64,000 nt of DNA, taken from NCBI GenBank assembly GCA_933228895.1, contig OW121856.1, forward strand, positions 104,197,027 to 104,261,026. Reading direction: 5' to 3'. Source of the DNA: Platycnemis pennipes. Lineage: Eukaryota; Arthropoda; Insecta; Odonata; Platycnemididae. Below are positions 21,453-31,975 of the stretch, piece by piece. A program made the translations under genes and the position numbers. How positions within the stretch are numbered: position 1 is the stretch's first letter; each line of letters opens with the position of its first letter. A model generated the notes under the pieces. That model was not told where the DNA came from, made no database searches, and worked only from the letters and a program-made list of their open reading frames with translations.

Positions 21453-22460
21453 AGCCGGGCATGGGTAGGAATGTGCGTAATACGGAACATAGTAACATAA
21501 CATATCGTGCCAAAGCGACTATAAATTGAATTTATTATATCCCTTTGCAATTTTTTTTAAATATTTGTCTCTCCTATATTAAGTTCAGTGCTTCAATTCA
21601 TAGGTATCAACCATTGATGTGTATGGAGAGGGCATGACGTCACGAAGTTGAAGCCAGGAGATCGGAACGTCCGCCATATTGGTCATCCCCGTTCTCCCCT
21701 AGCTTTCCGTTGGATTACAACGGAGTCGTGGTTGCATTGGCAACTATCAAGCAAAAATAATAGCCTTCCCTCGGAAATTTAAGGTGAATAAGCCTCGAAT
21801 TGTATTTAAGATGTAACAAGTTATCGTTTCCACTTGACGTAACAAAAGGTTTTCCTTAGGAATATTAATTATATACGCCTCAATATACTATATTAAATAC
21901 ACCTCAATGGTATCAAACTTCAACAAGATGTCCTCTTCTCTAACAATCCTCTTATTTCTTATTCTATCACTATGGCAATCCAAACAAACAATATAAAAAC
22001 AAAATGAAACACGCTGACAAATGTATTTATTAAAATAAATGCATAAACGTTATTGCTGGTTACCTCACAGACTTGCGTCACCCTTTACAAGGAAAGTTAA
22101 GTGGAAATTGTATTTAATTTCCTATGGCATTTAGTATAAGAGGATCGAGAGAATTTGGCTCTTTTCTTAGGGCTGTATATCATTTGGTCGCACAAAAGCG
22201 AATGTCCTGGGTCAGGACGTTGCAGAAAGGAAGCACTTGAGGTCCCTCTAAAATCCAGACAATCCAATCTGGATCTCTTTTCAACTTGCTTGCCTCTCTT
22301 CTCAATGAATTGGCCTCGTTATGAGTGTATATAACCGCAGCGGTCGTCGAACAGTCGAAGGATTCACCTTTCGCTACACAAGCATTCAGCTCCTGCCTAC
22401 AGCATTGCACTCACTGCGCGTTTTCATTCAAACGTCGGCCGTGCAGAGGGCGTACTGACG
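21453..22460. other. Unassigned; one 76-codon frame of unknown meaning
   Basis: Bases 21630-21690 contain CATGACGTCACGAAG and GTCCGCCATATTGG, a combination seen in dispersed repeats, but there is no second copy here. The minus-strand frame 22180-22410 has a non-repetitive peptide (LKRDPDWIVWILEGPQ) that I do not recognise; without splice sites or a homologue I do not call it a gene. Confidence 0.35.
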
Positions 22461-24090
22461 CTCCGCCAATGAAACAATGCATCTACGATGGACACCAAAC
22501 TTTTCCGACCCTTGCTTTAGTTTTCATAACACCCCTTCCTTCCTACTCCACTTCCACCACCAATTCATCCCTTCTGTGCGAACCTTCTTTCAAAGGCGCG
22601 GCAATTACGTCAAAAAAGACAAACGGGCCGCGACGTCACGCGTTAGTCTTCCCGCGTTTCTTTTTTTTTCCCCTTCGTTATAAAAGCATTTCGATTCACG
22701 GAGCGAGGGAGATTACAATGACGACAAAGGTAATTACGTTTTCAGGGACTTTCCGCCAGGGGTTCTCATGGGATGGGGTAGCGGGGGAGAAGAGGGTCCG
22801 AGGGTGTCGAGGGGAAGGGGATGGCCGTGAAGGGGTGGTGCGGGGTTGGACCAGGAGAAGTAGGGTGCGAAGCGAGGGAGGAGTAGACGAGATTTACGTA
22901 CACAGGATATCTGCATGTAAATATATACTCCGCGCTCAACTAAAAAGGTGTCCTTTTTGGCAGCGATACTCCGCTCTCCCAGAATGTCCTTCCCACTCCG
23001 TCTCATTCTTTACCGAAAAAAATCCTCACTTTTGCCTGTCGCCGCCATCCGTCGTTACCCTTCCCTGCTAGGATGCCCCTCCCCCCTCAGATTTGCACCC
23101 TCCGCTATCCAAACCAACCCCCCTCCCCCCCCCAAGCCCTCCTACAACCCTCTCCCTTTGCCTCCCTCAGGGGGAGGAGGATATACAGTGTGGAAACGCT
23201 TCCGAAAAAACCCGGTGACACTCCAACCCCTCTCCCGGGATGCTTTGCGAGGGCTATCCTCTCTCTCCCCTCCCTATATAGACCGCCGCCCCCTTCTCCC
23301 ATTCCCCCCCGCCCCTGGTTTCGTGCCGTACTTTCCACACAACCCTGAGAGGGCATCCCTGACAGCGACACACTGAACGGGGGACTGCTGGAAATTATGA
23401 TTTTTTTCATCCCTCCTCCACACCCTCTCCCTCTCTCTCTGTCCCCGTTTATTTATCTCTTTTCTCTTCTTTCTCTCGTTTTCAGCCAGTCTTTCTAGAA
23501 AACAAAAATTTCTGCTGATTTTTTTAGGGTGTGTCCGAAAAAAATTGATTCTTCTCCTTTCTCTTTATTATTTATCCTGGCGTTGTGTTTGTCTTTCTCA
23601 TGCAGCTGCGTTCCTGTTTTTTTTTATTCAACCTCCCCGTCTACCCCGCCTCCCCTTGCCGCCCGCTCTCCCCTTTTTTTTCGGGCACCGACCCCGAAAG
23701 GGTTCAGCATTGGAAGCGATCGAGCTAATTGGGAGGGATGGCCCCTTTTACGCCCTCCCTTCAATGCCACGCCCATTTATTTTTGGGCCCTTTCACCCCC
23801 TATCCTTCTCCTACTCCTCTCCGCTACGTCACTCCGCGAATATAAAAGGGGCAGAGAGGGACTTCCTTTTCGTCCTCTCTTTTCATCTCTGTGACGGAAT
23901 AAACAAACGCTTGACACACCGCGCGTTTGGTGGTTTTCTCCCTCTCTTGGCGCGGTCGCGGAAGAGATTGTCGTACGTAAGGGGAGGGAAAAGAAAAAAG
24001 TTATTTTTCGCGTGCATGCGTGCTGCGGATCGTGTCGGGGCCGAGAGGGAAAGGAAAAAGGCGCTGCGAAAGGAGGCTTTTACTCTGAAA
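22461..24090 (+). other. Pyrimidine-rich GC island, no firm gene
   Basis: Most of 22950-23900 is strongly C+T-biased on the plus strand, giving long proline- and serine-rich frames in several phases (22325-23071, 22948-23376, 23545-24171) that are composition artefacts. The last frame runs into the M1 element at 24098. Two TATA-like boxes (22679 and 23841) make this the most promoter-like part of the window. Confidence 0.4.
23825..23850 (+). promoter_or_regulatory. Candidate core promoter: CRE-like site plus TATA box
   Basis: TACGTCAC lies nine bases upstream of TATAAAAGGGG. A TATA box this close to consensus, followed about 30 bp later by pyrimidine-rich sequence suitable for an initiator, fits a pol II start near 23870. 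No transcript evidence is available, and no downstream exon was recognised before the M1 element. Confidence 0.3.
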
Positions 24091-24097
24091 TCGCAAT

Positions 24098-24135
24098 GGG
24101 GTCGTTTACCATACTTTTTTATTGCCGAATCTGAT
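24098..24135 (+). mobile_element. MITE family M1, 5' stub (split by RTE)
   Basis: GGGTCGTTTACCATACTTTT to CCGAATCTGAT. The copy resumes at 24774 after an RTE insertion. Confidence 0.9.
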
Positions 24136-24773
24136 CATCAACAAGGGTCAACAATCCTAGGATTGGTTTGACGCAGCCCTCCACTCGATTCTTCTATCGG
24201 CCAACCTCTTCATATTAACGTAGTTCCTCTCTCTCACGTCCTTCACGACCTGTTCTATGCAACTCATACCAGGCCTGCCTTTTCCATTCTTCCCGTTCAC
24301 TTTTCCTTCGACGATGGTCTTCATGAGGTCATCGTGTCTTAAGATGTGGCCATTTAATTTGTCCCTTCTTCTTTTTAATAGTTTTCAGTAGACTTCTCTT
24401 TTCCCCCACTCTTCCTGGGACTTCTTCATTTGTCACTTGGTCGATCCATTTTATCTTCATCATTCTTCGATAGCACCACATTTCGAATGCTTCCACCCTT
24501 TTCTTCTCCGCTGCTCTCATCGTCCATGCCTCACAGACGTAAAGAAACATGCTCCAGATATACGTTTTTGGTCAATCGCTTCCTTACTTCCAAGCTTGTA
24601 TTTCCAGCTGTAAGTAGATTCTTCTTTTGATAGAATGCCCTTTTTGCCTGGGCTTTACTACTCACTATTTCTTTCTTGCTTCGTCCATCGTTGGTTATTC
24701 TGCTTCCCAGGTAACAGAACTCTTTCATTTCTTCCAGTTTCTGTTGTCCTAGCATAAATTTATAGTAGGAAAA
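24136..24773 (-). mobile_element. RTE-like LINE insertion with 11-bp target duplication
   Basis: A 638-bp 5'-truncated element, minus strand, flanked by CCGAATCTGAT at 24125-24135 and 24774-24784. Read from 24773 leftward it encodes MLGQQKLEEMKEFCYLGSRI, then a frameshifted segment, AAEKKRVEAFEMWCYRRMMK and NEEVPGRVGEKRSLL. It ends in the family 3' block (CCTAGGATTGTTGACCC) and a TGATG tail. It is not functional, but it is the best-bounded RTE insertion here. Confidence 0.93.
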
Positions 24774-25277
24774 CCGAATCTGATAGAGTTTGTAAAATAA
24801 AAATACCCGTATTTTTCCGTATTTTGATCCGTCAATTATTTCTTGAGATATAAGCGTCGAAAAACTGATGTTTTCAACACTTTCGGAAAAAGTGGGCGTG
24901 GCGCAACCTCTGACGTATAACGTCTTCGTCCAATCACAACTGAGCTCGCGAAGCTACTTTGTCTTATCGGAATGGGGGGACCCAGCTGACTCTGCCAATA
25001 GGACAGTTGCGACAGCATCTGTGCGAGCAGACCTTCCGAGAATCCCCCTCCACTCCCTTCCCTTCCCCTAAAAAGCAGTCAAAGACGGGAGGAAAATGAC
25101 GTCAATGTTATCACAGCAGCTTTTTCGGTGGGTGTCACCTTTTGCTTATTTTAATTTTGGATTTATGAGAGAATGGTTGTGGTTAGAAGATTAAATTTTT
25201 CAGTAAAATTCTTTTTTCGTTTCCATCTTAACGATTTCGTGTACAAAATTAAGATTTCGGTTCCGAGTAAACGCCCC
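24774..25277 (+). mobile_element. MITE family M1, main part
   Basis: This continues from the repeated CCGAATCTGAT through TTGTAAAATAAAAATACCCG, TTTCGGAAAAAGTGGGCGTG, CCAATCACAACTGAGC and CTTTTTCGGTGGGTGTCACC, to the terminus GGTTCCGAGTAAACGCCCC. Confidence 0.9.
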
Positions 25278-25278
25278 T

Positions 25279-25612
25279 ATTTTGTACACGTAACCGTTGA
25301 ATGGAAACGGAAAATGAAGTTAAGTGAAAAAATTTGATCGTCTAACCAGAGCTAATCACTCATAAATCAAAAATTAAAATAAGCAAAAGGCGACCACCAC
25401 CTCACCAGCTGCGTTAAGGATATATGTACGTCATCCACTTCCCCTCCTTGGCAATTTTTTTTGGGAAAGGGAGGGGAGTGGAGGTGGTGATGAAATGTCT
25501 GCTCGCGCAGATCCTGCCGCAACCAATTCCATTGGCAGAGTCAGCTGTGTGTCCCCCATTGTGATAAGGCGAAGTAGCTTCGCGGGCTCAGCTGTGATTG
25601 GACGAAGTGGAT
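25279..25612 (-). mobile_element. MITE family M1, truncated reverse copy
   Basis: It begins one base after the previous copy, at ATTTTGTACACG, lacking its own terminal ~25 bp. It runs to GGACGAAGTGGATGAC, where repeat R interrupts it. With the preceding copy it forms a tail-to-tail pair. Confidence 0.82.
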
Positions 25613-25855
25613 GACAGTATTGCTACAGTATTTTGTTATCATTGGCAATGGTACTTGTGACGGAACGTGCTTAACAAGCCTATTTACTAACGTAATTTAG
25701 AAATATGCCTTACCAAGACCCTTCGTATATGTTTTATGTGATTAAAATATTCCATTAGTTATGGACATGGTGTAATTAACACCAATACCTCGAAATGGTA
25801 GAAATGTCATTGTTGCCAGGCAATTTTCAAAAATGTGAACCACAATAAATTCAAA
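25613..25855. repeat. Dispersed repeat R (copy 1)
   Basis: It shares GCTACAGTAT, TTGGCAA-GGTACTTGTGACGG and CCTTACCAAGA-CCTTC blocks with 26885-27060. It lies between two M1 pieces. No coding capacity; class unknown. Confidence 0.6.
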
Positions 25856-25865
25856 TTAAAGAGTT

Positions 25866-26190
25866 GTATTTGTATGGGAGGGGAGTGGAGGTGGTGACGG
25901 AATGTCTGCTCGTAAAGATCCTGTCGCAACATCTTCCATTGGCAGAGTCAGCTGTTGTGTCCCCCATTGTGATAAGGCGAAGTAGGTTCGCGGGCTCAGT
26001 TGTGATTGGACGAAGTGGATGACGTAAGAGGTCGCATGCACGCCCACTTTTCCGAAAGGGTTAAAAACATCGGTTTTCGCCGCTTATAACTCGAGAAATA
26101 ATTGACGGATCGAAGAACGGAAAATTCCGGGGATTTTTATTTTATAAACTCTTATCAGATTCGGCAATTAAAAAAATATGGTAAAGGACG
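25866..26190 (-). mobile_element. MITE family M1, partial reverse copy
   Basis: It starts inside M1 at GGGAGGGGAGTGGAGGTGG, repeating part of 25470-25612, and continues to the right terminus region GGTAAAGGACG. The overlap in content with the previous piece argues for two copies or a local duplication, not one copy simply split by repeat R. Confidence 0.8.
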
Positions 26191-26653
26191 CTACTGCGAA
26201 GTCATTTCGTGTTGGAGAGAGGGACAGGAATATCGCGAGAGAGGATGGTATCCGAGGATAGTTTTGGCGAATTTCTCCAATCGCTTAGCGCTCGGTTTGA
26301 TTTTGAATTGGGCTCCGATCAACAACGACACGGCGTTCCTGCCAATTTCCCATTCTAAAATTGGATGCCTGAGTCAATTCGGGTCTCCTCGCGAGTGTAG
26401 ATTAGGGGGACTCCGATTTCAGTTAATGCATAATGGAATAACGGTGACGTTAATGCGTGACCGATTTGGAGATGAGCTGATATTGCATCGCTTTATCAAG
26501 TTTTTTTCTTGGGAAAATGAAACACTTCAGGAGGCTCCACCGAAATATGAAGTAGATGTCATTTTTAAGAAAATTTCAGGACACATCATTTTTCGGCCCT
26601 TCTATCCATTGGGCAATAAAATATTAAGATATTTCCATCATATTTTTGAATGA
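26102..26653 (+). CDS. Unrecognised 183-codon open frame, partly inside M1
   Basis: I do not recognise this frame. The first ~30 codons are M1 sequence; the following ~150 (GRYCEVISCWREGQEYRERG onward, through NDTAFLPISHSKIGCLSQFG, to HHIFE) are unique in the window and not low-complexity. It ends at a TGA at 26651-26653. It is the longest frame outside known elements and GC-rich islands. It has no signal peptide, membrane segment or known motif. With no splice, promoter or homology evidence it is most likely chance. Confidence 0.12.
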   Translation: MTDRRTENSGDFYFINSYQIRQLKKYGKGRYCEVISCWREGQEYRERGWYPRIVLANFSNRLALGLILNWAPINNDTAFLPISHSKIGCLSQFGSPRECRLGGLRFQLMHNGITVTLMRDRFGDELILHRFIKFFSWENETLQEAPPKYEVDVIFKKISGHIIFRPFYPLGNKILRYFHHIFE

Positions 26654-26884
26654 AAAAGACGCTGAAAATGAACTATTTTATGCGTGGTATTACGGCAGAG
26701 CATGGCTGTTGCAGTAAAATTTGCAGATTAATAATGTAAAGGGAAAATTCGTTTTGACGAAAAACTAATATAAGATGCGCAATTTAATGTAGAATTTAGC
26801 ATTGTGAAAAAGTGATCGCCTTACCACACTTATTTAATTGATATTAATAAATGTTTTCTTGAAAAAAAGCAGAAAAGCCTTAGT

Positions 26885-27060
26885 TACATTAAAGTGGCGC
26901 TACAGTATGTTGTTAATATTGGCAACGGTACTTGTGACGGAACATTCTTACAAACCTATAGTAGACTTAGTTAGGGATTATACCTTACCAAGATCCTTCT
27001 TATATTTTTGATGTAATTTAAATATTTCATGTTATTTATGTAAACAATTAAAAAAGGGCT
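26885..27060. repeat. Dispersed repeat R (copy 2)
   Basis: It matches 25613-25790 in the same orientation, diverged by scattered substitutions and small indels. The right boundary is uncertain; an AAAATGTGAAC motif near 27172 may mark the end. Confidence 0.55.
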
Positions 27061-28037
27061 GGAGAAAAATTAAGTAGCAGGAGTTAACAGAGCTAGCAAC
27101 AATTGAAAAGTAATGAATGGTTGTAGCTAACTAATCATGCGATTGAAAAATAAATGAACGTAAAAATAAAAAAAATGTGAACTATGGTCATTTTGATGTG
27201 TAGCACTGAGTACATATAGCTTGAGAATAGACATTTTTTTGTTTCTTTGCCCAACCCTCAATCCACACTTCGTACAAATACTGCCGCAGAATTTTTCCAA
27301 TTGGCCTCATATCGCAAAGGGACATGAGTAAGATATATTTGACCCAAAGAGGACGAGCTGGGAATTGCATTAACGTTGTTGGAGAAGAGAGAAATTTGTT
27401 GATGGAAATTGTAAGGATATATTAGAGATACTGCATTAAAGGGGTATTATATTACAGAAAATATATGAACTTTGTAGACCGGAAAGGTATTTTGGCGGTC
27501 ATTACGCAAGTAGGAATGCAAGAAAAGAGAAAAAGAGCGATTATTTAAATTGAATGGGGAGAGGATGAGTGTGTGATAATCTCGAGAATATTGAGGGGAA
27601 AATAGAATAAAGAAAAACCATGCAACTAACGTGAGATAGAAGTGAAGCAGAATAAAAGTACCTACTCCATTAACAAGTATTCTAAAATTTCGAACTGTAA
27701 AAAATTAAATGATAATTATTCCATTAATTTTTAATATACGCGCTTGATAATTATCCCGAAAGTGAAATAAAGAATTCGGTGTTTTAATTTTTAATCCAAG
27801 TTCCCTTTCCTCCCGCAACTGATTGGACAATAGTTTAAGTGAAGAGCTTTTTTTCAAACAAGGTCATTCTTGCATCTTTCTCACGAGAGACTCGGTCTAA
27901 CATGTGTTTTTCTTCCTGAGCATGAAAATACTCTCATAGCACCAATCTGAATTGCTGAAAACGAGAACGTAACTTGGAATCACGAAGCGTGATTTAAAGA
28001 AATTTCCAACTTCCATGCAGTTTTATCTGCGTGTGGC
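27061..28037. other. Unassigned AT-rich stretch
   Basis: No recognisable feature. A purine-rich part at 27450-27620 loosely recalls LINE coding sequence (FVDRKG-like) but too weakly to call. Confidence 0.35.
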
Positions 28038-28478
28038 AATCATCATCATAATGGGTCAACAATCCTAGGATTGGTTTGACGCAGCCCTCCACTCGATTCT
28101 TCTATCGGCCAACCTCTTCATATTAACGCAGTTCATCTCTTCCACGTCCTTTATTACCTGTTCTATGTAACTGATACGAGGCCTGTCTTTTCCATTCTTC
28201 CCGCTCACTTTTCTTTCGGCGATGGCCTTCATCAGTCCGTCGTGTCTCAAGATACGGCCGATTAAGTTGTCCCGTCTTCTTTTTATAATTTTCAGCAGAC
28301 CTCTCTTTTCTCCCACTCTTCTTAGGACTTCTTCATTTGTCACTCGATTGATCCATTTTATCTTCATCACTCTTCGATAGCACCATATTTCGAATGCTTC
28401 CACCCTTTTCTTCTCCGCTGCTGTCATCGTCCATGCCTCACTGCCGTAAAGAAACATGCTCCAGATATACGTTTTGAT
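28038..28478 (-). mobile_element. RTE-like LINE, 5'-truncated 3' fragment
   Basis: The minus strand encodes the ORF2 C-terminus in one open frame of 130 codons from 28457: MFLYGSEAWTMTAAEKKRVE, IWCYRRVMKIKWINRV, NEEVLRRVGEKRGLL, DNLIGRILRHDGLMK and RRIEWRAASNQS. The family 3' block with CCTAGGATTGTTGACCC and a short ATGATGATG tail follow. This is the least damaged RTE tail in the window. The sequence just upstream, from 28475, is a small TGATGAATT repeat, not LINE. Confidence 0.9.
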
Positions 28479-30204
28479 GAATTTTTGATGAATTGCCCTC
28501 TGATGAATTGTATTACACTCTGTCTCACTTTTCTCATCTTCAAAGAAGGTAGTTGTAGTCCCAAGTTTGTTCGTCTTAAAATAAGCTCCAAAATTATAAA
28601 AGGGAATACGGAACGGGTTTAGATAACAGAAAGTTCACTCCATGAATATAGCTCATCGCAATACTAAGTCTTGTAAACCTACGGGTTAAACGCCACGGGT
28701 TGGCAGCACCCGCGGCGCGGATAACAATAGGGGTTAAACGCTGGGGGGTTGGAAATACACTCGGCCAAATAATACGTTAGGAGAACGAGCGTAAGAATGG
28801 GCAAGAATGAAAGTAAAGAGCGTGAGTAGTAACGAGAACACGAAAGAAAATCGTCAGGAGGACGCGACACGGAACGCTGGAAAAATGACGCGGAGAGAGT
28901 CGGGAAAACAAGGTGAACGAGACGTACGCGTCAGGAGAGTAGGCCCGGGAACCCTTAAGAAGGACCTATCAGTGGAGAAAGGCTGATCCTACGACAGGCG
29001 TCCGAGAAGGGACTTCAGCGGAGTGAGGAGCGGGATCGAGGACGAGAATACCTACGGGAAGGCGCGCTCCAGCCCAGTGTCACGGAGGGAGGGCGAGACG
29101 CGTTAGCCACGATAAGTGGGAACCAATTGAAACATTTCATAATGTATTTAAAGTAACTAAGCCCACTGCCTAATAACGTCCAATTATCTCTTTTCAACTA
29201 TTGGTTATAATAAATACTCATATGCATTTTGTAAATTGGGCCCAATATCTCAATTTAAAAGGATAAAATACATGTATATATTTTATGCATGATAATATAA
29301 ATAGTGTTCTGTTTAATTTGTCCTCAATTGACCATTGAATGAAGTTTACTGATATATGTGTGTATTATATGTACCTATATAAGAGTGTGTGTGGGAGATA
29401 AACCAAAACTGAGCTAGTCGGAAGATTAAAAGGTAAGGTAACCGGAAACGCAAAGGGGGTTATGGTTACAGTCTTGAGACCACAAAGACCAGATAGCACC
29501 ATAACAGTTGCGACTCATTAAAGGACACGTCGATGGTGTTAACAGGCCACTGAGGAACTTGCGAAATAATTGATTCCGGAGCCTCAAAATGGGTTTGTTC
29601 CATCGCATAAGCACTGGGATTTGACGGAGCGGTTGTTTGCCTTGACGGTCGTTGCCTCAGATTGATCACTCGGATCAACAGATGATGGGAGGAGTGGCGA
29701 GTGCGTCCCGTTGCGTGTCGCAAATGATTTGGAAATGTGATTCCTGCATAATGACGAGGGATTTCATTCCGAGAAAGGGGCACCAATTTTCAGAGCCGTG
29801 GGAGAAACCCTATACACTCTTTCCCCGAAAGAAATTGAAATCGTTAAATCTGAGCACGAGAGCAAAGAATAAATGAAAATCTGTTCCCAATGCTATTTAT
29901 CTTCCTGCATGATGTGCGTGTAGAATTCAAGAGGGTGGAGATAAATAATTAGACATCAGTGCGTTGGCAGTTGACGTGTCTACATCTGTAACCATGGGAT
30001 ATCATATAAATCACTTCTACGGTGATTAATAATTGCTAATCATGCTCCACGGGATATTGACCTGATAGGTATATTATGACTTTATTACAGAAATTATTCG
30101 TTTTAGTATATCATCCACGAAACATGCGCGAATAATTTTTTTCTACGCCAAGATATTATTTAATAGGACATCTTTATTAGGGTATTATTTATTAATTATT
30201 GACT
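28479..30204. other. Unassigned; compositionally distinct segment at 28670-29110
   Basis: Bases 28670-29110 are GC- and purine-rich and sharply bounded by AT-rich DNA, as an LTR or foreign repeat might be, but I see no paired LTR, polypurine tract or TG...CA ends. The frame 29466-29786 (minus, 106 codons) has an unremarkable, non-repetitive peptide that I do not recognise. A TTGGTGCCCC on the minus strand near 29785 could suggest a primer binding site but is unsupported. Confidence 0.3.
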
Positions 30205-30290
30205 TATTATGCATGCGTGTATGTAGCCACCGCAAGGATGTATGACAGGAGGTGAAAATCACTGTATATGCACCATTTATGCAACTATAA
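30205..30290 (-). mobile_element. CR1/L2-like 3'-end fragment, subfamily B
   Basis: The plus-strand sequence GTAGCCACCGCAAGGATGTA, GACAGGAGGTGAAAATCAC and ATGCACCATTTATGCAACTA corresponds to the first 80 bases of the copies at 2049 and 7108. It is old and short. Confidence 0.55.
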
Positions 30291-31004
30291 GAGTTACATT
30301 GCTGCTAATTTATAAAAACGTGCTAGCTATGCAATCACGGGTCACGTGCGGCAAAACGGTCAGTGTATGCATAGCAATAGAATCTTTCCAAAACGTATGT
30401 GTACAAATATTATGCGAAATCTAAAATCTTAGAAACATTCAACCATGTGATTTGCGGTGAATGAACATTTAAAAAACGAGTTCCACAGAAAATATGGCAA
30501 CAAATATGACACTTTAAGTAATCGTTGATCTGGGACACTTATTTGCTGTCATAGATGGAAATAGTGCTCTTTGTTTACTCTGGGACAATTCTGTCTCGTG
30601 ACGCATTAAGAAAAAATATGTATAAATTAATTCAAATGAACAGGATAATTGCTATAAATAATTACGGACAAAGTAAAAGAATTGGCTCGAAGTAGGTAAA
30701 GCAAACATTCTATAAAGGTACATTTACAACTAGTATTAAGAACAACGATACAGAGAGCTTCAAAAGAATAAAAAGGAGATCAGTTTAAGGAATTAGTCAA
30801 AATAATTGCAGATATTTTTGTTTAAACAGGTTGGCACTTCTTACAGACCTTACACTGATTATCAATTAGTTTCATGATTCGAATGAAGAAATTGTAAATG
30901 AATTTTCATACGCAGCAGTCCGAAAATTTAGGGTATAATAGTTTATTTCGAGTAATACGTTTTTCAGGGGTAACATTACAAGTCTTGACCCTAACCAGCT
31001 AAAC
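30291..31004. other. Unassigned AT-rich stretch
   Basis: No recognisable feature. Confidence 0.4.
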
Positions 31005-31085
31005 CACTGATTTTCTGGATATCACAACTTTCTGCGTGGCTACAGGCGGCACAGGGAAAGGAACTGTCTCTCATACTGTCTTTAA
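31005..31085 (+). mobile_element. SINE family 2, 5' piece (split by TTAA element)
   Basis: GATTTTCTG, then TCACAACTTTCTGCGTGGC and CAGGGAAAGGAACTGTCTC align with 63062-63120 in the full copy. The match resumes at 31980, after the TTAA insertion. Confidence 0.65.
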
Positions 31086-31975
31086 GGTGGCTGGGTCGAA
31101 ATTTACAGGTGTATAGATTTTGTTCATAATTGCAATATTTGTTCCTTTAATTATGCTCTAAAATTCTACGAGAAATTTTTTTGGGGTTTTCGGTGTAGTT
31201 TTTGAGATATTTCAGATAATATTAAATTAAAATATTCCTTAAATTTTCAAATATCGCGGGCGAAGTTTTGAGGTGCATTTGGCAACGTGTAATCAGACGA
31301 GGGAAAGCGAACGCGCGAGAAACCACAACAAATCACACCACAAAGTCCGCGAATATTACAATGTAGTCCCTTTGACAGAATTCTCGGCATAGATTAAAGA
31401 AGAAAGAAGAATTCTCTTCTTTAATTCAAGGAGGCTACTTGTACAAAATGTAATATTCGTGCTTTAATCTATGGTTCTTGAGAATAGACGAATGCGACAC
31501 CTACCGTAACGACCGCTGAAACACAGAAACAATTGCCTACACAACAGCAGTGCCGAATTTCAGAATGTGCGTTGTTGCCGAGTAAAAAAGAGAGATTAAA
31601 TAAATGGTTTAAACAAATGTTATAAATGTTTAAGCGTTTTATCACAATTATTTCGTCACTAAAAAGTATGCGAATACCCATAGCACAAAATTACATATTT
31701 TTTCAATCCATAAATCAAAACCAACATCTCCAAGGTCAAAGGATATGCACAGAGTGACAACGTTCAGGTTGCCAGAAACAGAATCAAGTCAAGTTTTATG
31801 TTATGTTTCATGTCAATAATTAAATTAAAAAGGGCAATGTTTCAATATGACTTGAGAATTTGAGGCATCCGGTTAAAATGTCGTGTAATTTAATCATCTC
31901 CAAGCAATTTTTTAGTGCCATTGAAATTATATGAGCACTAGTTCTCAACGACTCACGATTACCGAACCAGCCACC
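31086..31975. mobile_element. TTAA-flanked DNA element (piggyBac-type MITE), family M7, copy 1
   Basis: 890 bp bounded by TTAA on both sides (31082-31085, 31976-31979). The terminal inverted repeats read GGTGGCTGGGTCG on the left and, reverse-complemented, GGTGGCTGGTTCGG on the right. TTAA target duplication is characteristic of the piggyBac superfamily. No transposase is encoded; the 70-codon frame at 31469-31681 (minus), with a CCCVGNCFC segment, is shared with copy 2 but resembles no domain I know. A 90-bp insertion lies inside (31385-31474). About 167 bp present in copy 2 is absent here. Confidence 0.88.
31385..31474. mobile_element. 90-bp inverted-repeat insertion nested in M7
   Basis: The same region of the second M7 copy lacks these 90 bp. 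TTCT is repeated on both sides (31381-31384, 31475-31478). The ends are CATAGATTAAAG and CTTTAATCTATG, a perfect 12-bp inverted repeat a few bases in. A further internal inverted repeat, ATTAAAGAAGA/TCTTCTTTAAT, occupies its left half. Confidence 0.75.

Noticed and set aside
22325..23071. 248-codon frame, the longest outside the copia element
   Set aside because: Composition-driven; several overlapping frames of similar length on both strands, no recognisable domain.
23545..24171. 208-codon open frame in the pyrimidine-rich island
   Set aside because: Proline/serine/leucine-rich, overlaps other long frames in the same biased DNA and runs into an M1 transposon at its end.
28670..29110. Solo LTR of another retrotransposon
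   Set aside because: Composition differs from the surroundings, but no TG...CA ends, target repeat or second copy could be found.
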